Source: Aliivibrio fischeri (GTDB lineage: Bacteria > Pseudomonadota > Gammaproteobacteria > Enterobacterales > Vibrionaceae). From it: a stretch of 64,000 nt of DNA. The translations under genes were made by a program, and so were the position numbers. Shown piece by piece: positions 1 to 8,623 of the stretch (the stretch's first letter is position 1; every line of letters starts with the position of its first letter). The notes under the pieces are model-generated. The model ran no database searches. It was given only the letters and a program-made list of their open reading frames with translations, and was not told where the DNA came from. Location of the stretch: contig CP160629.1 in the NCBI GenBank assembly GCA_038993745.2, forward strand, positions 2,356,001 to 2,420,000, given 5' to 3'.

Positions 1-359
1 TGCCAGCATGGGATGAAAGCCAAGTTGAATGCTCTGATGAAGAAGTAGTTATTCAGCATAACTGGCACGAACTACGCCTATTCATGTGGGATTACATGGG
101 TATCGTTCGTACTGACAAACGTCTAGAGCGTGCACTGCGCCGTATTCAATTACTAAAACAAGAAACTCATGATTATTATAGTAATTTCAGAGTTTCGAAT
201 AACTTAATTGAATTACGAAATCTTTTAGACGTATCAGAATTGATGGTACGTTGTGCAATGAAACGTAAAGAAAGTTGTGGTTTACACTATACGCTTGACT
301 ATCCAGAGGCATTGGAAGAGTCAGGTCCAACTATTTTAGTGCCAACCAACTTTAAGTAG
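1..359 (+). CDS. nadB: L-aspartate oxidase, 3' end (partial)
   Basis: This is the C-terminal part of NadB, the FAD enzyme that oxidises L-aspartate to iminoaspartate in the first step of NAD synthesis. The open frame runs in from before the window (codons in phase from base 3) and stops at 357-359. The C-terminal helical region is recognisable: [17 protein letters not shown], then [20 protein letters not shown], followed by a DYP motif, as at the end of E. coli NadB. The FAD-binding and catalytic parts lie outside the window. The neighbours sdhE-ygfX and ygfZ match the usual gamma-proteobacterial context near rpoE/nadB. Identification is from remembered family similarity. Confidence 0.93.
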   Translation, partial: PAWDESQVECSDEEVVIQHNWHELRLFMWDYMGIVRTDKRLERALRRIQLLKQETHDYYSNFRVSNNLIELRNLLDVSELMVRCAMKRKESCGLHYTLDYPEALEESGPTILVPTNFK

Positions 360-389
360 GCGAAACCTTACTTAATAACGACAACACGA

Positions 390-779
390 CTACTTTAAGA
401 GCACCATTAATTGATGGTGCTTTTTTTTATCTATCGCATCTGAGAATAAATAAAAGAACTGCTTAGTATAAGCATTTTCAGCATAGATGATACTTAATGA
501 GCGACTGCTCCACAGCATCCGTTTAACCACCCAATCACGATGGTCATCGGTATCCTTCTTTGAAAAAGTATAACTGCCTTGCTGTTCTAATAGCTGATAA
601 TAAGTGGCGTTTAGTTGTTTATAAATGAGGAAGAAAAATGAGGGAAGAAGTGGAAATGGAATAATATCCATCAATAATATCGCCCACCCAAAGCAGAAGT
701 AACTGCCATTCAATCCAAGATAGGCGATATAAGAGAAGTTCAGCGTTATTTTAACGTAACTTACTGAGGTTGTGCTCAA
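390..779 (-). CDS. ygfX: YgfX/CptA family membrane protein
   Basis: This 129-residue protein lies directly downstream of sdhE, the position of ygfX (cptA) in E. coli. It shows two hydrophobic segments near residues 17-50 (the second around [12 protein letters not shown]) and then a soluble C-terminal part with [15 protein letters not shown], consistent with the small inner-membrane YgfX family, which has been linked to cell-division or SdhE function. The chosen start overlaps the end of sdhE by 29 bases; no better start is visible. The last codons are also the antisense of the nadB terminator, so the lysine-rich tail may not be conserved. Sequence similarity to E. coli YgfX is weak; the call leans on context. 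Confidence 0.7.
   Translation of the reverse strand: MSTTSVSYVKITLNFSYIAYLGLNGSYFCFGWAILLMDIIPFPLLPSFFFLIYKQLNATYYQLLEQQGSYTFSKKDTDDHRDWVVKRMLWSSRSLSIIYAENAYTKQFFYLFSDAIDKKKHHQLMVLLK
400..428 (+). terminator. Rho-independent terminator of nadB
   Basis: A stem of GCACCAT pairing with ATGGTGC (401-407 with 414-420) is followed by eight T residues. It lies 40 bases after the nadB stop and inside the 3' end of the convergent ygfX reading frame. Confidence 0.85.
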
Positions 780-1011
780 CGATTTTATCTACCATAGATG
801 CATGAGCAAGATTATCGCTGCGACCATGCCCCATAACCCATGTAAATAGGTCTGGATCATCACACTCTAATAATGAAACAAAAGCTTGTTGCTCTGCTTC
901 TGTAAGCTCTTCAAAACATTCATCAAAGAATGGCATTATTACCACGTCTAATTCCAGCATTCCACGACGGCAAGCCCACTTAACTCGTGCTTTTTCTTCG
1001 GCACTGTACAT
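751..1011 (-). CDS. sdhE: FAD assembly factor SdhE
   Basis: This 86-residue protein of the SdhE/YgfY family helps attach FAD covalently to the succinate dehydrogenase flavoprotein (SdhA) and fumarate reductase. The family signature RRGMLELD is visible near residues 15-22, containing the RGxxE core needed for flavinylation; the length matches E. coli SdhE (88 aa). The remainder ([34 protein letters not shown]) follows the family pattern. It is the first gene of a two-gene unit with ygfX and is divergent from ygfZ, as in E. coli. Confidence 0.93.
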   Translation of the reverse strand: MYSAEEKARVKWACRRGMLELDVVIMPFFDECFEELTEAEQQAFVSLLECDDPDLFTWVMGHGRSDNLAHASMVDKIVEHNLSKLR

Positions 1012-1194
1012 ACTGTCCCCTAGCGTAAAAAATAAAATAACGGCCTTGAGTTTATCAGTCTATTTCAACGACAACCATGATCTAAAGTCATAAGATGAAG
1101 AAGATGCGACATGAAACTACTTGTTTCTTTTTACTGACATTTAAAATTTAGACATTTACTATAAAGAACATAACCTAACTTAAATAAGAATTTT

Positions 1195-2151
1195 ATGATG
1201 AGCACTCTATTCCCAGCATTAAATTTAAATAAAGATGAGCCATTACCAAGCTTCACTGTCTCCGAGTTAAATGATTGGGCATTAATCACAATGATTGGTG
1301 CAGATAAAAAATCATACCTACAAGGTCAAGTTACTTGCGATGTTGTTTCTTTAGCTCAAGATGAGATCACCTTCGGTGGGCATTGTGATGCAAAAGGGAA
1401 ATTATGGAGTATCTTCCAGCTCTTTCATCACAATGATGGCTACGCTTTATTTCAGCGTAAAAGTGCTATCGAAACAGAATTAACTGAAATAAAAAAATAC
1501 GCTGTATTTTCTAAAGTCGATATTTCAATTAGTGATGAAATTTTACTTGGTTTTACTGGCGATAAAGCCCTTGAGTGGATAAATCAACATACTGATTCAA
1601 ATGCCAACGTCCGAGTATCTAAATTTGGTACGTTTGCCAAAGTTAGCGATACACAATGGTTACTAGTAACAACCGATGATAAAAAAGAGGAACTTCTTTC
1701 TTTATTATCAGAAGCAACACTATGCGATGAGGCTATATGGTCTTTGCACCACATTAAACACGCCTTACCACAAATAGATGCCCCACTATGTAACGAACAT
1801 ATTCCTCAAGCACTAAATCTACAAGCCATCAATGGTATTAGCTTTAAAAAAGGGTGCTATACAGGTCAAGAAACCGTAGCAAGAGCAAAATACCGTGGTA
1901 TAAACAAACGTGCTATGTACCTACTTTTAGGTCTTTCAGAGGCACGACCATGTGCCGGTGATGCTATTGAGCGTAGTGTGGGTGAAAATTGGCGTAAAGG
2001 CGGAACCATTGTTTCGGCATACCGCTTTGAAGATGGCTATACTCTTGCTCTAGCAATCCTTCCAAATGATTTAGATGAAGATACACAATTCAAACTTCAA
2101 GAGTCTATCTGGGAAAAAGTAGAATTGCCTTACACACTTAATGATGAGTAA
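1195..2151 (+). CDS. ygfZ: tRNA-modifying protein YgfZ (folate-binding)
   Basis: YgfZ is a folate-dependent protein of the GcvT/COG0354 family that supports Fe-S enzymes, including the MiaB tRNA methylthiolase. The diagnostic motif KGCYTGQE with its essential cysteine is present near residues 222-229. At 318 residues the length is typical. Translation starts at one of two adjacent ATG codons. The gene is divergent from sdhE, the conserved arrangement. Its end overlaps the following ybaK-like gene by 11 bases, so the two are probably co-transcribed and translationally coupled. Confidence 0.93.
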   Translation: MMSTLFPALNLNKDEPLPSFTVSELNDWALITMIGADKKSYLQGQVTCDVVSLAQDEITFGGHCDAKGKLWSIFQLFHHNDGYALFQRKSAIETELTEIKKYAVFSKVDISISDEILLGFTGDKALEWINQHTDSNANVRVSKFGTFAKVSDTQWLLVTTDDKKEELLSLLSEATLCDEAIWSLHHIKHALPQIDAPLCNEHIPQALNLQAINGISFKKGCYTGQETVARAKYRGINKRAMYLLLGLSEARPCAGDAIERSVGENWRKGGTIVSAYRFEDGYTLALAILPNDLDEDTQFKLQESIWEKVELPYTLNDE

Positions 2152-2623
2152 GTTGCAAACATCTGTGACGGATCTGCTTGATAAAGAGCAGATCCCTTAC
2201 CGACTACTTCCACATAAAACTCCCGCAATCAGTGTTCAAGATGCCGCTGAACAACGTGGAGTTTCTCCATCTCAGATGGTTAAAACGATTGTTTTACGAG
2301 ATATGGGTGGACGATTGGCTCTGGCTTGCGTTCCTGGAGATCAACAAGTAGATCCAAAAAAAGTACGACAATTATTAGATTGCCGACGCATGACCTGTGT
2401 TTCATCTGATGAAGTAAAGCTAATTACAGGCTTTGAGATTGGTACGATAAACCCAATAGTAACAGCGACACCAATGCCTGTTTTTCTAGATATTCATTTC
2501 CAACAACATCAATATATTAATATATCTAGCGGCGATAGAATGGCAGGAATTGAATTAACACTCGCTGACTTGTGCCATTTATGCCAACCAACTCTAGCTT
2601 CTTTGTGCCGAGAATTGGATTAA
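2141..2623 (+). CDS. YbaK/EbsC-type aminoacyl-tRNA deacylase domain protein
   Basis: This 160-residue single-domain protein belongs to the YbaK / prolyl-tRNA synthetase editing-domain family, which hydrolyses mischarged aminoacyl-tRNAs in trans. Family features are the N-terminal segment with YRLLPH, the [23 protein letters not shown] region with the conserved lysine, the CVPGDQQVD strand, and the late loop GTINPI in place of the usual GxxxPfG. The substrate specificity (Cys-, Ala- or other tRNA) cannot be read from sequence. It overlaps ygfZ by 11 bases. Two consecutive ATG codons make the exact start uncertain by one residue. Confidence 0.82.
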   Translation: MMSKLQTSVTDLLDKEQIPYRLLPHKTPAISVQDAAEQRGVSPSQMVKTIVLRDMGGRLALACVPGDQQVDPKKVRQLLDCRRMTCVSSDEVKLITGFEIGTINPIVTATPMPVFLDIHFQQHQYINISSGDRMAGIELTLADLCHLCQPTLASLCRELD

Positions 2624-2739
2624 TTTACATTCTTACATAACGAACTTGATCCATTACTCATTTCGCCACATCAAGAGATGAATTATTATTTATTTTTTAT
2701 GAATAAGTAGCATTTTGGTTAATTTTTAGTTATTTTGAT

Positions 2740-2866
2740 TGTGTTCTTTTCTTACGAAAGAGCGCATAAATTGTTTAACTCCAAACAATTTACTCCAATA
2801 TACCTATATATATTGGAAATGCATCTGTGACTGTTTGCCCGAACTCTGTTTCGGGCTTTTTTTTAA
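2740..2866 (+). ncRNA. Candidate small RNA with terminal Rho-independent terminator
   Basis: The 406-base gap between the ybaK-like gene and ytfK contains three successive perfect hairpins on the plus strand. AAATTGTTT (2768-2776) pairs with AAACAATTT (2783-2791); CCAATATA (2795-2802) pairs with TATATTGG (2809-2816); GCCCGAA (2837-2843) pairs with TTCGGGC (2850-2856) and is followed by eight T residues. The terminator lies over 210 bases after the previous stop codon, so an independent short transcript is plausible. I do not recognise it as a known Vibrio sRNA. The 5' end is a guess. Confidence 0.5.
2837..2864 (+). terminator. Strong Rho-independent terminator
   Basis: A seven-base perfect stem (GCCCGAA/TTCGGGC) with a six-base loop is followed by eight T residues. 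It ends either the ygfZ-ybaK unit or, more likely, the candidate small RNA. Confidence 0.85.
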
Positions 2867-3029
2867 TATTTTTATCTAGATAAAGATCAAATATCAGCAT
2901 ATTAAAATATTAATAATATGCTCCTCCTCACCTTATCCCAATTTTGCAACATATATGTCACATAAATTTGGTTATAATGCTATCCAGAGCATAAAAGCTC
3001 GTTTGTTTTAATCACTGAAGGATAATGTG

Positions 3030-3233
3030 ATGCGATTTTTTAAGCACTATGCACCGAGCATGATTGCGAAACATATTAGTCGACTATTTAATGGAAAGAT
3101 TCATATTCACGGCATTGGCGAGTTTCGATTTAAAGATGGTCGATTAGTAGCTCCTACAGAAGCGGAGCGTGAACACTATAAAATGGTAAAAGAAATTAAC
3201 TCAGAAATAACTCGGTTGAAAATGGCTTATTAA
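3030..3233 (+). CDS. ytfK: YtfK family protein (DUF1107), stringent-response modulator
   Basis: This 67-residue protein matches E. coli YtfK across its length: MRFFKHYAP at the start, KHISRLFNGKIHIHGIGEFRF in the middle and KMVKEINSEITRL at the end. In E. coli YtfK binds SpoT and shifts it towards (p)ppGpp synthesis during phosphate or fatty-acid starvation. The ATG at 3030 is preferred over the adjacent in-frame GTG at 3027, with AAGGAT as ribosome-binding site. A possible extended -10 (TATAAT near 2972) lies upstream. The gene is monocistronic and ends in a terminator shared with convergent ubiI. Confidence 0.85.
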   Translation: MRFFKHYAPSMIAKHISRLFNGKIHIHGIGEFRFKDGRLVAPTEAEREHYKMVKEINSEITRLKMAY

Positions 3234-3237
3234 AAAT

Positions 3238-3262
3238 AAAGGTAGCATTACGCTACCTTTTT
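3238..3262. terminator. Bidirectional terminator between ytfK and ubiI
   Basis: AAAGGTAGC (3238-3246) pairs with GCTACCTTT (3252-3260), flanked by A and T runs, between the convergent ends of ytfK and ubiI. Confidence 0.85.
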
Positions 3263-3277
3263 GTTTTTAACTAAATA

Positions 3278-4486
3278 CTATTTTTTTGCTATTTCTGGTA
3301 AATGTCCAGATAAGCCTAGCGCTCTTTTTAAGCATTCATCTTTAACAGGCGATAGCTCATTCGTTAATGACATTCCCACCCCTCGAATGAACTTCTTAAC
3401 TGGATTGCTTCCAGAAAATAACTCTTTAAATCCTTGCATAGAGGCAATCATTTGAGCGGCTTCTGCTTTTCTCCATCGCTCAAAAGAACGTAAATTAACT
3501 TTTAAACCGATGTCTTTACTTTCATTTTGTAACGCTAAAATCGTTTCAGCTAATGCAGCAGCATCGGCAAGTCCAAGATTCACACCTTGCCCTGCTAAAG
3601 GATGAATAGTATGTGCAGCGTCACCAACTAATACCGCTCGCTCACGAACGAAATCTTTGGCATAACGCATCTTTAATGGAAAAGCTTGGCGAGCCCCTTC
3701 AACAGAACATAGTCCAAGTTGATTATCAAATGCCGTAGTTAAACGTTTATTGAAATCATCTTCAGGCATCGAAACTAAATCTTCGGCTTGTAAAGGGTCA
3801 AGAGACCATACAATAGAGCTTAAATTCGGTTCACCTAATGGTAAAAATGCAAGCGGTCCTTCAGGTCTAAATATTTGTCGAGCGGTTGCATTATGAGTAT
3901 CTACAGTTCGAATATTTGCAACCAGAGCGCTATGACCGTAATCCCAATGTGTTAAAGGAATATCTAACTGATTACGTAACCATGAATTTGCACCATCCGC
4001 ACCAACCACCAGCTTTGCGGTAATTGCTTTACCTGATTCTAAATTAATCCAAGCTTCACTTTCGCCAAACATAATATTAGTGCATCGTTCTGGCGCTAAT
4101 AATGTAACGTTTTCTTGTTTTGAAATTTTATCCAAAAGAGAAAGTTGTATAACTCGGTTTTCGACAATATGTCCTAAATTATGCTGAGCGATGTCCTCTG
4201 CTTCAAATTCAATCTTAGCAAAGCTGTCTTGCTCCCATACTCGCATCGATGTGTATGGTGCTGCACGACGTAACAAGACTCCCTGCCATGCTCCAACATT
4301 ATTTAAAATATTTTCACTTGCTCGACTGATCGCTGAAACTCGAATATCAGGCAAAGAGGCTAATTCCTCTTCAGGCAGTTGGCTTTCAATGACTGCGATT
4401 CTTAATCCACTGTTTTCTAATGCAGCGGCTACGGTTAAACCAACCATACCGCCACCAATAATCGCAATATCTACACTCTGCATCAT
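3278..4486 (-). CDS. ubiI: 2-octaprenylphenol hydroxylase UbiI (VisC)
   Basis: This 402-residue FAD monooxygenase of the UbiH/COQ6 family is assigned as UbiI, which performs the C5 hydroxylation in aerobic ubiquinone synthesis. The N-terminal dinucleotide-binding motif GGGMVGLTVAAALENSG, the middle VVGADGANSWLR motif (the family DG motif) and the C-terminal FAD motif GDAAHTIHPLAGQGVNLGLAD are all visible. It follows ubiH with a two-base gap, the order ubiH-ubiI seen in E. coli. The protein begins with two methionines, so the start may be one codon later. Confidence 0.9.
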   Translation of the reverse strand: MMQSVDIAIIGGGMVGLTVAAALENSGLRIAVIESQLPEEELASLPDIRVSAISRASENILNNVGAWQGVLLRRAAPYTSMRVWEQDSFAKIEFEAEDIAQHNLGHIVENRVIQLSLLDKISKQENVTLLAPERCTNIMFGESEAWINLESGKAITAKLVVGADGANSWLRNQLDIPLTHWDYGHSALVANIRTVDTHNATARQIFRPEGPLAFLPLGEPNLSSIVWSLDPLQAEDLVSMPEDDFNKRLTTAFDNQLGLCSVEGARQAFPLKMRYAKDFVRERAVLVGDAAHTIHPLAGQGVNLGLADAAALAETILALQNESKDIGLKVNLRSFERWRKAEAAQMIASMQGFKELFSGSNPVKKFIRGVGMSLTNELSPVKDECLKRALGLSGHLPEIAKK

Positions 4487-4488
4487 AA

Positions 4489-5688
4489 TTATCTTTTCAC
4501 TCTACCCATTGCTCGTAATGTCACAGGTTTTAATAAAAAACGGAAAGTATCAACCGCATACAAACCAATATTTCGTCCAATTACCATTGGGAATGAATGA
4601 GTTGCAAAGATAGAAATTAATCCTGCAGTCATCGTTATGGTTTGCTGTTGATCTGGTTCTCGTCGATTCTGATACTCAGCTAGCACCGAATAATCACCAA
4701 TATCTTGACCATTCAAAGAAGCTTGAGTAATACATTCACTTAATGAAAATACATCTCTTATTCCAAGGTTAAACCCTTGGCCTGCAATTGGATGCAGAGT
4801 TTGAGCTGCATTACCAATAGCAGCAAAACGATGGGAAACATGCTGTTTTTGACGACGAAGTAACAAAGGATAATGTGCTCGCTTACCCGTTTTTATTAAC
4901 TTACCAAGGCGCCAACCAAATTCATTTTGTAGATGCGCTAAAAATTGCTCATCACTGTACTCTAATATTTCCTGCGATGCTTCAGGAGTAACACACCATA
5001 CAAGTGAGCTACGACCATTAGACATCGGCAAGAGAGCGACAGGGCCATGCTCAGTAAAACGCTCAAATGCTTTTCCTTGAGGATGGAGCTCTGTTGTCAC
5101 ATTAGCGATGATAGCAACCTGCTCAAAATCAAACACTTCAGATTCTAATTGCATGCTTTTGCACGTGGCAGATTCAGCGCCATCTGCTGCTACAACCAAA
5201 GATGCAGAAATAACCTTTCCTGTAGAGAGCGTTATCTTAGTCAGTGCTAACTCTCGCTCAAGATGAGAAACCGATGCAGGGCAAATAAGTTCTATATCTG
5301 AAGAGTTTATTAATTTTTTATGATAAAAATCACCAATATCAGCAAGCTCAACAACATAACCAAGATCATCAACGTTCAATTCTTTTGATGTTAACTCTGT
5401 TATTCCTGCATGTTGCTGATCTGAGATGTGAATATGCTTTATTGGTGTTGCTAACGGGGCGATATCTGACCACAAAGCAATGTCTTTCAATAGCTGCGCA
5501 GTTCCATTAGAAAGAGCAATACTTCGAGAATCATAGCCTGGGTGAGAATCAAGTTTTGGTTCGACAGCTTCAATAACCGCAATCGAAAGACGCCCTTGAT
5601 TCATTTTTTCTAATGCTAAAGCGAGTGTTGCTCCCGCCATCGCACCACCAACAATAACTACATCATAATGTGTCATTCTAGAATCCAT
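4489..5688 (-). CDS. ubiH: 2-octaprenyl-6-methoxyphenol hydroxylase UbiH
   Basis: This 399-residue flavoprotein is a UbiH monooxygenase, responsible for C1 hydroxylation of the ubiquinone ring under oxygen. Visible motifs are VVIVGGAMAGATLALALEK near the N-terminus, VVAADGAES in the middle and GNAAQTLHPIAGQGFNLGIRD near the C-terminus; the GNAAQ variant is typical of UbiH. The ATG chosen overlaps the ygfB stop codon (TAATG), giving translational coupling; an in-frame ATG four codons later is possible. In E. coli pepP sits between ygfB and ubiH; here it is absent. Confidence 0.92.
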   Translation of the reverse strand: MDSRMTHYDVVIVGGAMAGATLALALEKMNQGRLSIAVIEAVEPKLDSHPGYDSRSIALSNGTAQLLKDIALWSDIAPLATPIKHIHISDQQHAGITELTSKELNVDDLGYVVELADIGDFYHKKLINSSDIELICPASVSHLERELALTKITLSTGKVISASLVVAADGAESATCKSMQLESEVFDFEQVAIIANVTTELHPQGKAFERFTEHGPVALLPMSNGRSSLVWCVTPEASQEILEYSDEQFLAHLQNEFGWRLGKLIKTGKRAHYPLLLRRQKQHVSHRFAAIGNAAQTLHPIAGQGFNLGIRDVFSLSECITQASLNGQDIGDYSVLAEYQNRREPDQQQTITMTAGLISIFATHSFPMVIGRNIGLYAVDTFRFLLKPVTLRAMGRVKR

Positions 5689-6257
5689 TAATGCACTGTT
5701 TTAGACGCATCAGTATGTATTTGCTGACCTAATTCAGCATGAATAGTAAGAACACAAATGCGCACATGCTCTACTATTTGTTCGAAGAGACTTTCTTGTT
5801 CTTCAAGATCATCCTCTTCATCAATACCTAAACGTGCAATTTCTTCTAAATCAGCTAACGCTTCTTTCAATGCATCAGATGTTTTATCTAATTTAAGCTC
5901 AACTAAACCTAAACCAGAGATAAAATGGTTAACCCACTCACTTAACCCATCAGCTCGATTCATTAAGCTCTCTTTCTCACTAGGGATTAACAACTCTAAA
6001 GCCAGCTTTTCAGCCGTTAATTCAGCAACTGTGCATTGAAATACCGCACTTCCCACTTTAATTGCACTGTCTGGCCATCCCATACCATCGTTAGTGTAAT
6101 CATAAATCAATGGCTTCCAGGTTTGATCGTCAAGAGATAGACCACCGCTTATCATGCCAACTAATAGACCATGCAATTCTGATGGTGTAACTGCAAGTCC
6201 ACTGTCTTTTAAAGCTGACTCAACGGTTAAAAACTCTGGCATTTTAATTTCGCTCAT
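5688..6257 (-). CDS. ygfB: UPF0149 family protein YgfB
   Basis: This 189-residue acidic, helical protein belongs to the YgfB/UPF0149 family (SecA-type C-terminal-like fold without the metal-binding motif). The segment HGLLVGMISGG, followed by a C-terminal helical region rich in glutamate and aspartate (LADLEEIARLGIDEEDDLEEQE), is characteristic. In Pseudomonas, YgfB controls ampDh3 expression; its role here is unknown. It heads a ygfB-ubiH-ubiI unit divergent from zapA, as in E. coli but without pepP. Confidence 0.9.
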   Translation of the reverse strand: MSEIKMPEFLTVESALKDSGLAVTPSELHGLLVGMISGGLSLDDQTWKPLIYDYTNDGMGWPDSAIKVGSAVFQCTVAELTAEKLALELLIPSEKESLMNRADGLSEWVNHFISGLGLVELKLDKTSDALKEALADLEEIARLGIDEEDDLEEQESLFEQIVEHVRICVLTIHAELGQQIHTDASKTVH

Positions 6258-6495
6258 ATTTGACGATCTCTAGATTAGGATTAATATCTCCATGCTACCA
6301 CTTCATGCATTTTCAGAAAACTCACTATCTCTCGCAATTGAGTATCTTTTCATCAGATTGTTGTTTTATTAAGAATATAGTTAACCACCATCAACAAAGC
6401 GATGCGAAATACTTGAATCTTTTTACATCATTTCTTATAGTTTCATTCACTTATCACTGGTTATTTATGAAGTCAGTGAATCTTATAGTTTAACG

Positions 6496-6837
6496 ATGAG
6501 TAATGTATTGATGACAAGCCAAGCCGTGCAAGTCCAAATATTAGGACGAGCCATCAAGGTTAACTGCCCTGCTGGTCAAGAAGCTGCATTAAAAGAAGCC
6601 GCTCAAGATTTAGATAATCGTGTAAATGAATTATCTGAACGAACCAAAGTAACCAATACTGAACAGTTATTGACTATTACGTCGTTAAATATCTGCTACG
6701 AACTTCATGCGGCTAAAAAAGAGGCAAGTAAACACTCTTCCGATGTTTATGAACGCATGGGATTGCTTGCAAGCGCATTAGAAGCTGCAATTTCTACAGT
6801 TAAGCCTAGCCAAACAGAAGAAAGTACGGCAGAATAG
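6496..6837 (+). CDS. zapA: Cell division protein ZapA
   Basis: ZapA binds FtsZ and stabilises the Z-ring. The 113-residue protein shows the N-terminal VQILGRAIKVNCPAGQE beta region, the central ERTKVTNTEQLLTITSLNICYEL motif that is nearly identical to E. coli, and a C-terminal coiled coil. The ATG at 6496 is used; an in-frame ATG five codons later also fits the family length. It lies divergent from ygfB across about 240 bases and just upstream of the 6S RNA gene, the conserved zapA-ssrS-fau order. Confidence 0.93.
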   Translation: MSNVLMTSQAVQVQILGRAIKVNCPAGQEAALKEAAQDLDNRVNELSERTKVTNTEQLLTITSLNICYELHAAKKEASKHSSDVYERMGLLASALEAAISTVKPSQTEESTAE

Positions 6838-6867
6838 AAACATCGCTAAGGATAGCAAAAGAATCAA

Positions 6868-7051
6868 ATTTACCCTGGAGTGTTTGTAGGCGGATCTATG
6901 TCCCTGAGCCGATAAGCACAAATTAGGGTTAGTACTTGTTTGCTATTGAGCATGCTCGGCTTGTACTGAGAAGCCTACGGTAAACTTTGCTGATCCGCCT
7001 TGAACCTAGGGTTCAAGGGCTACGACCACTACGGCACTTTGGGGTATTCCA
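6868..7051 (+). ncRNA. ssrS: 6S RNA
   Basis: 6S RNA binds sigma-70 RNA polymerase and down-regulates transcription in stationary phase. The sequence carries the recognisable core elements CCCTGAGCCGATA, TGAGCATGCTCGGC, GAGAAGCCT and CCTTGAACC followed by AGGGTTCAAGGG. Complementary ends (ACCCTGGAGTG with CACTTTGGGGT) form the long terminal stem. It lies between zapA and fau, its conserved location. Ends are estimated by comparison with the remembered 184-nt E. coli RNA. Confidence 0.93.
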
Positions 7052-7632
7052 TGACATCTCGTCGACTCATTCGACAATCTACACGTCAACGTCGTAACGC
7101 TTTATCTCCTATTGAACAATCTCAAGCAGCCAACGCTCTTGTCCAGCAGTGTTCTATCAACCCTGTAATTCAAAAAGCACACTCTATTGCAGTCTATTTA
7201 TCTTCCGATGGTGAAATTGATACCAATCCACTCATCACTTGGTTATGGGCACAGGGCAAACAAGTCGCTTTACCTGTAATACACCCATTCTCAAAGGGTC
7301 ATTTATTATTCCTTGAGTACACTGAAAACTCACCGCTTGTTCATAATAAATATCAGATCCTAGAACCCAAACTAAACAAAACTAAAATTATACCGACCTC
7401 TGAATTAGATCTAATTTTGACGCCGTTAGTTGCTTTTGATCATACCGGTAATCGTTTAGGTATGGGCGGTGGATATTATGATCGAACCCTCTCTAATTGG
7501 CACTCCCATCAGCAAGGTCCAATGCCGATAGGGTTATCACACACTTGCCAGCAAGTTTCATCGTTACCAATTGAATCTTGGGATGTACCACTTCCTCAAA
7601 TCATCACACCTCAAAAAACATGGCACTGGTAA
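7051..7632 (+). CDS. fau: 5-formyltetrahydrofolate cyclo-ligase
   Basis: This 193-residue enzyme (YgfA/MTHFS family) converts 5-formyltetrahydrofolate to 5,10-methenyltetrahydrofolate using ATP. Visible family features are the N-terminal basic segment IRQSTRQRRNAL, the substrate region LPVIHPFSKGHLLFL and the nucleotide-binding motif RLGMGGGYYDRTL. The frame is open further upstream to 7000, but those codons lie inside 6S RNA; the ATG at 7051 gives the usual family length and directly follows the 6S 3' end. Co-transcription with 6S RNA, as in E. coli, is likely. Confidence 0.93.
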   Translation: MTSRRLIRQSTRQRRNALSPIEQSQAANALVQQCSINPVIQKAHSIAVYLSSDGEIDTNPLITWLWAQGKQVALPVIHPFSKGHLLFLEYTENSPLVHNKYQILEPKLNKTKIIPTSELDLILTPLVAFDHTGNRLGMGGGYYDRTLSNWHSHQQGPMPIGLSHTCQQVSSLPIESWDVPLPQIITPQKTWHW

Positions 7633-7772
7633 ATAGTTAGCCGAAACCGTTTGCTTTGCTTGTATTTTATTCATTTTTTACGCTTTACTGACTTATTTTT
7701 TCTGACGAAGAAAAAACTCTACGCTATAATCACGCCGCTTTCATTTGCACATTATATTTCTAGGAGAAGGTC

Positions 7773-8429
7773 ATGACTCAAGACGAGATGAAAAAAGCAG
7801 CTGGTTGGGCAGCGTTAGAATACGTAGAAGCTGGCAGCATTGTTGGTGTGGGTACAGGTTCAACCGTAAACCATTTCATCGACGCACTTGCGACCATGAA
7901 GAATGAAATTAAAGGCGCAGTATCAAGCTCAGTAGCTTCAACAGAGAAATTAAAAGAACTGGGTATTGAAGTTTTTGATTGTAATGATGTTGCTGGCCTT
8001 GATGTTTATGTTGATGGTGCCGACGAAATTAACGGCAAGAATGAAATGATTAAAGGCGGCGGCGCTGCTCTTACCCGTGAAAAAATCGTTGCTGCAATTT
8101 CTGATAAATTTATCTGTATTGTTGATGACACAAAGCAAGTTGATGTTTTAGGTCAATTCCCACTTCCTGTTGAAGTTATTCCAATGGCTCGCTCTTATGT
8201 TGCTCGTGAGTTAGTTAAATTAGGTGGCGATCCTGCATACCGTGAAGGCGTAATTACCGATAATGGTAATGTGATCCTTGATGTTCACGGTATGAAAATT
8301 ACAGATGCAAAAGATCTAGAAGATAAAATCAATGCTCTTCCAGGCGTAGTAACTGTAGGTTTATTTGCACACCGCGGTGCAGATGTCCTATTAGTAGGGG
8401 CTCCAGAAGGCGTTAAGAAGTTCGACTAA
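7773..8429 (+). CDS. rpiA: Ribose-5-phosphate isomerase A
   Basis: RpiA interconverts ribose-5-phosphate and ribulose-5-phosphate in the pentose phosphate pathway. The 218-residue length equals the E. coli enzyme. The phosphate loop [13 protein letters not shown], the catalytic DGADEIN and [11 protein letters not shown] motifs, and the C-terminal [17 protein letters not shown] are all present. The ATG has AGGAGAAGG upstream as ribosome-binding site. rpiA and serA are adjacent and co-oriented here, with a terminator between them. Confidence 0.96.
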   Translation: MTQDEMKKAAGWAALEYVEAGSIVGVGTGSTVNHFIDALATMKNEIKGAVSSSVASTEKLKELGIEVFDCNDVAGLDVYVDGADEINGKNEMIKGGGAALTREKIVAAISDKFICIVDDTKQVDVLGQFPLPVEVIPMARSYVARELVKLGGDPAYREGVITDNGNVILDVHGMKITDAKDLEDKINALPGVVTVGLFAHRGADVLLVGAPEGVKKFD

Positions 8430-8489
8430 ATAACTACCTTAACTTAATGTTCCCTTATTTAAGAGGGAGCAAAAATGTTATTTCATTAC

Positions 8490-8516
8490 AAACGGTGCTC
8501 ATTAGCACCGTTTTTT
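8490..8516 (+). terminator. Terminator of rpiA
   Basis: AACGGTGCT (8491-8499) pairs with AGCACCGTT (8504-8512) and is followed by a T run. A weaker hairpin (TCCCT/AGGGA) precedes it near 8451-8469. Confidence 0.88.
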
Positions 8517-8623
8517 ATTAACTATTCCGTAATTTTCTTACCCAAACTGATTATTTTTTGATACTTTATAATCAGCAAGCAATAAATCACATCATAATTT
8601 TGTTTTTAAGGATAAGAACGACC

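Noticed and set aside
4191..4613. Plus-strand 140-codon frame opposite ubiI and ubiH
   Set aside because: It is the antisense of two well-supported genes and spans their junction; no independent evidence for coding.
6260..6493. Plus-strand 77-codon frame between ygfB and zapA
   Set aside because: Low-complexity hydrophobic/His-rich translation with no family resemblance, no good ribosome-binding site, and it fills the divergent promoter region.
7000..7050. Upstream extension of fau into a longer protein
   Set aside because: These codons are part of 6S RNA; the ATG at 7051 gives the family length.
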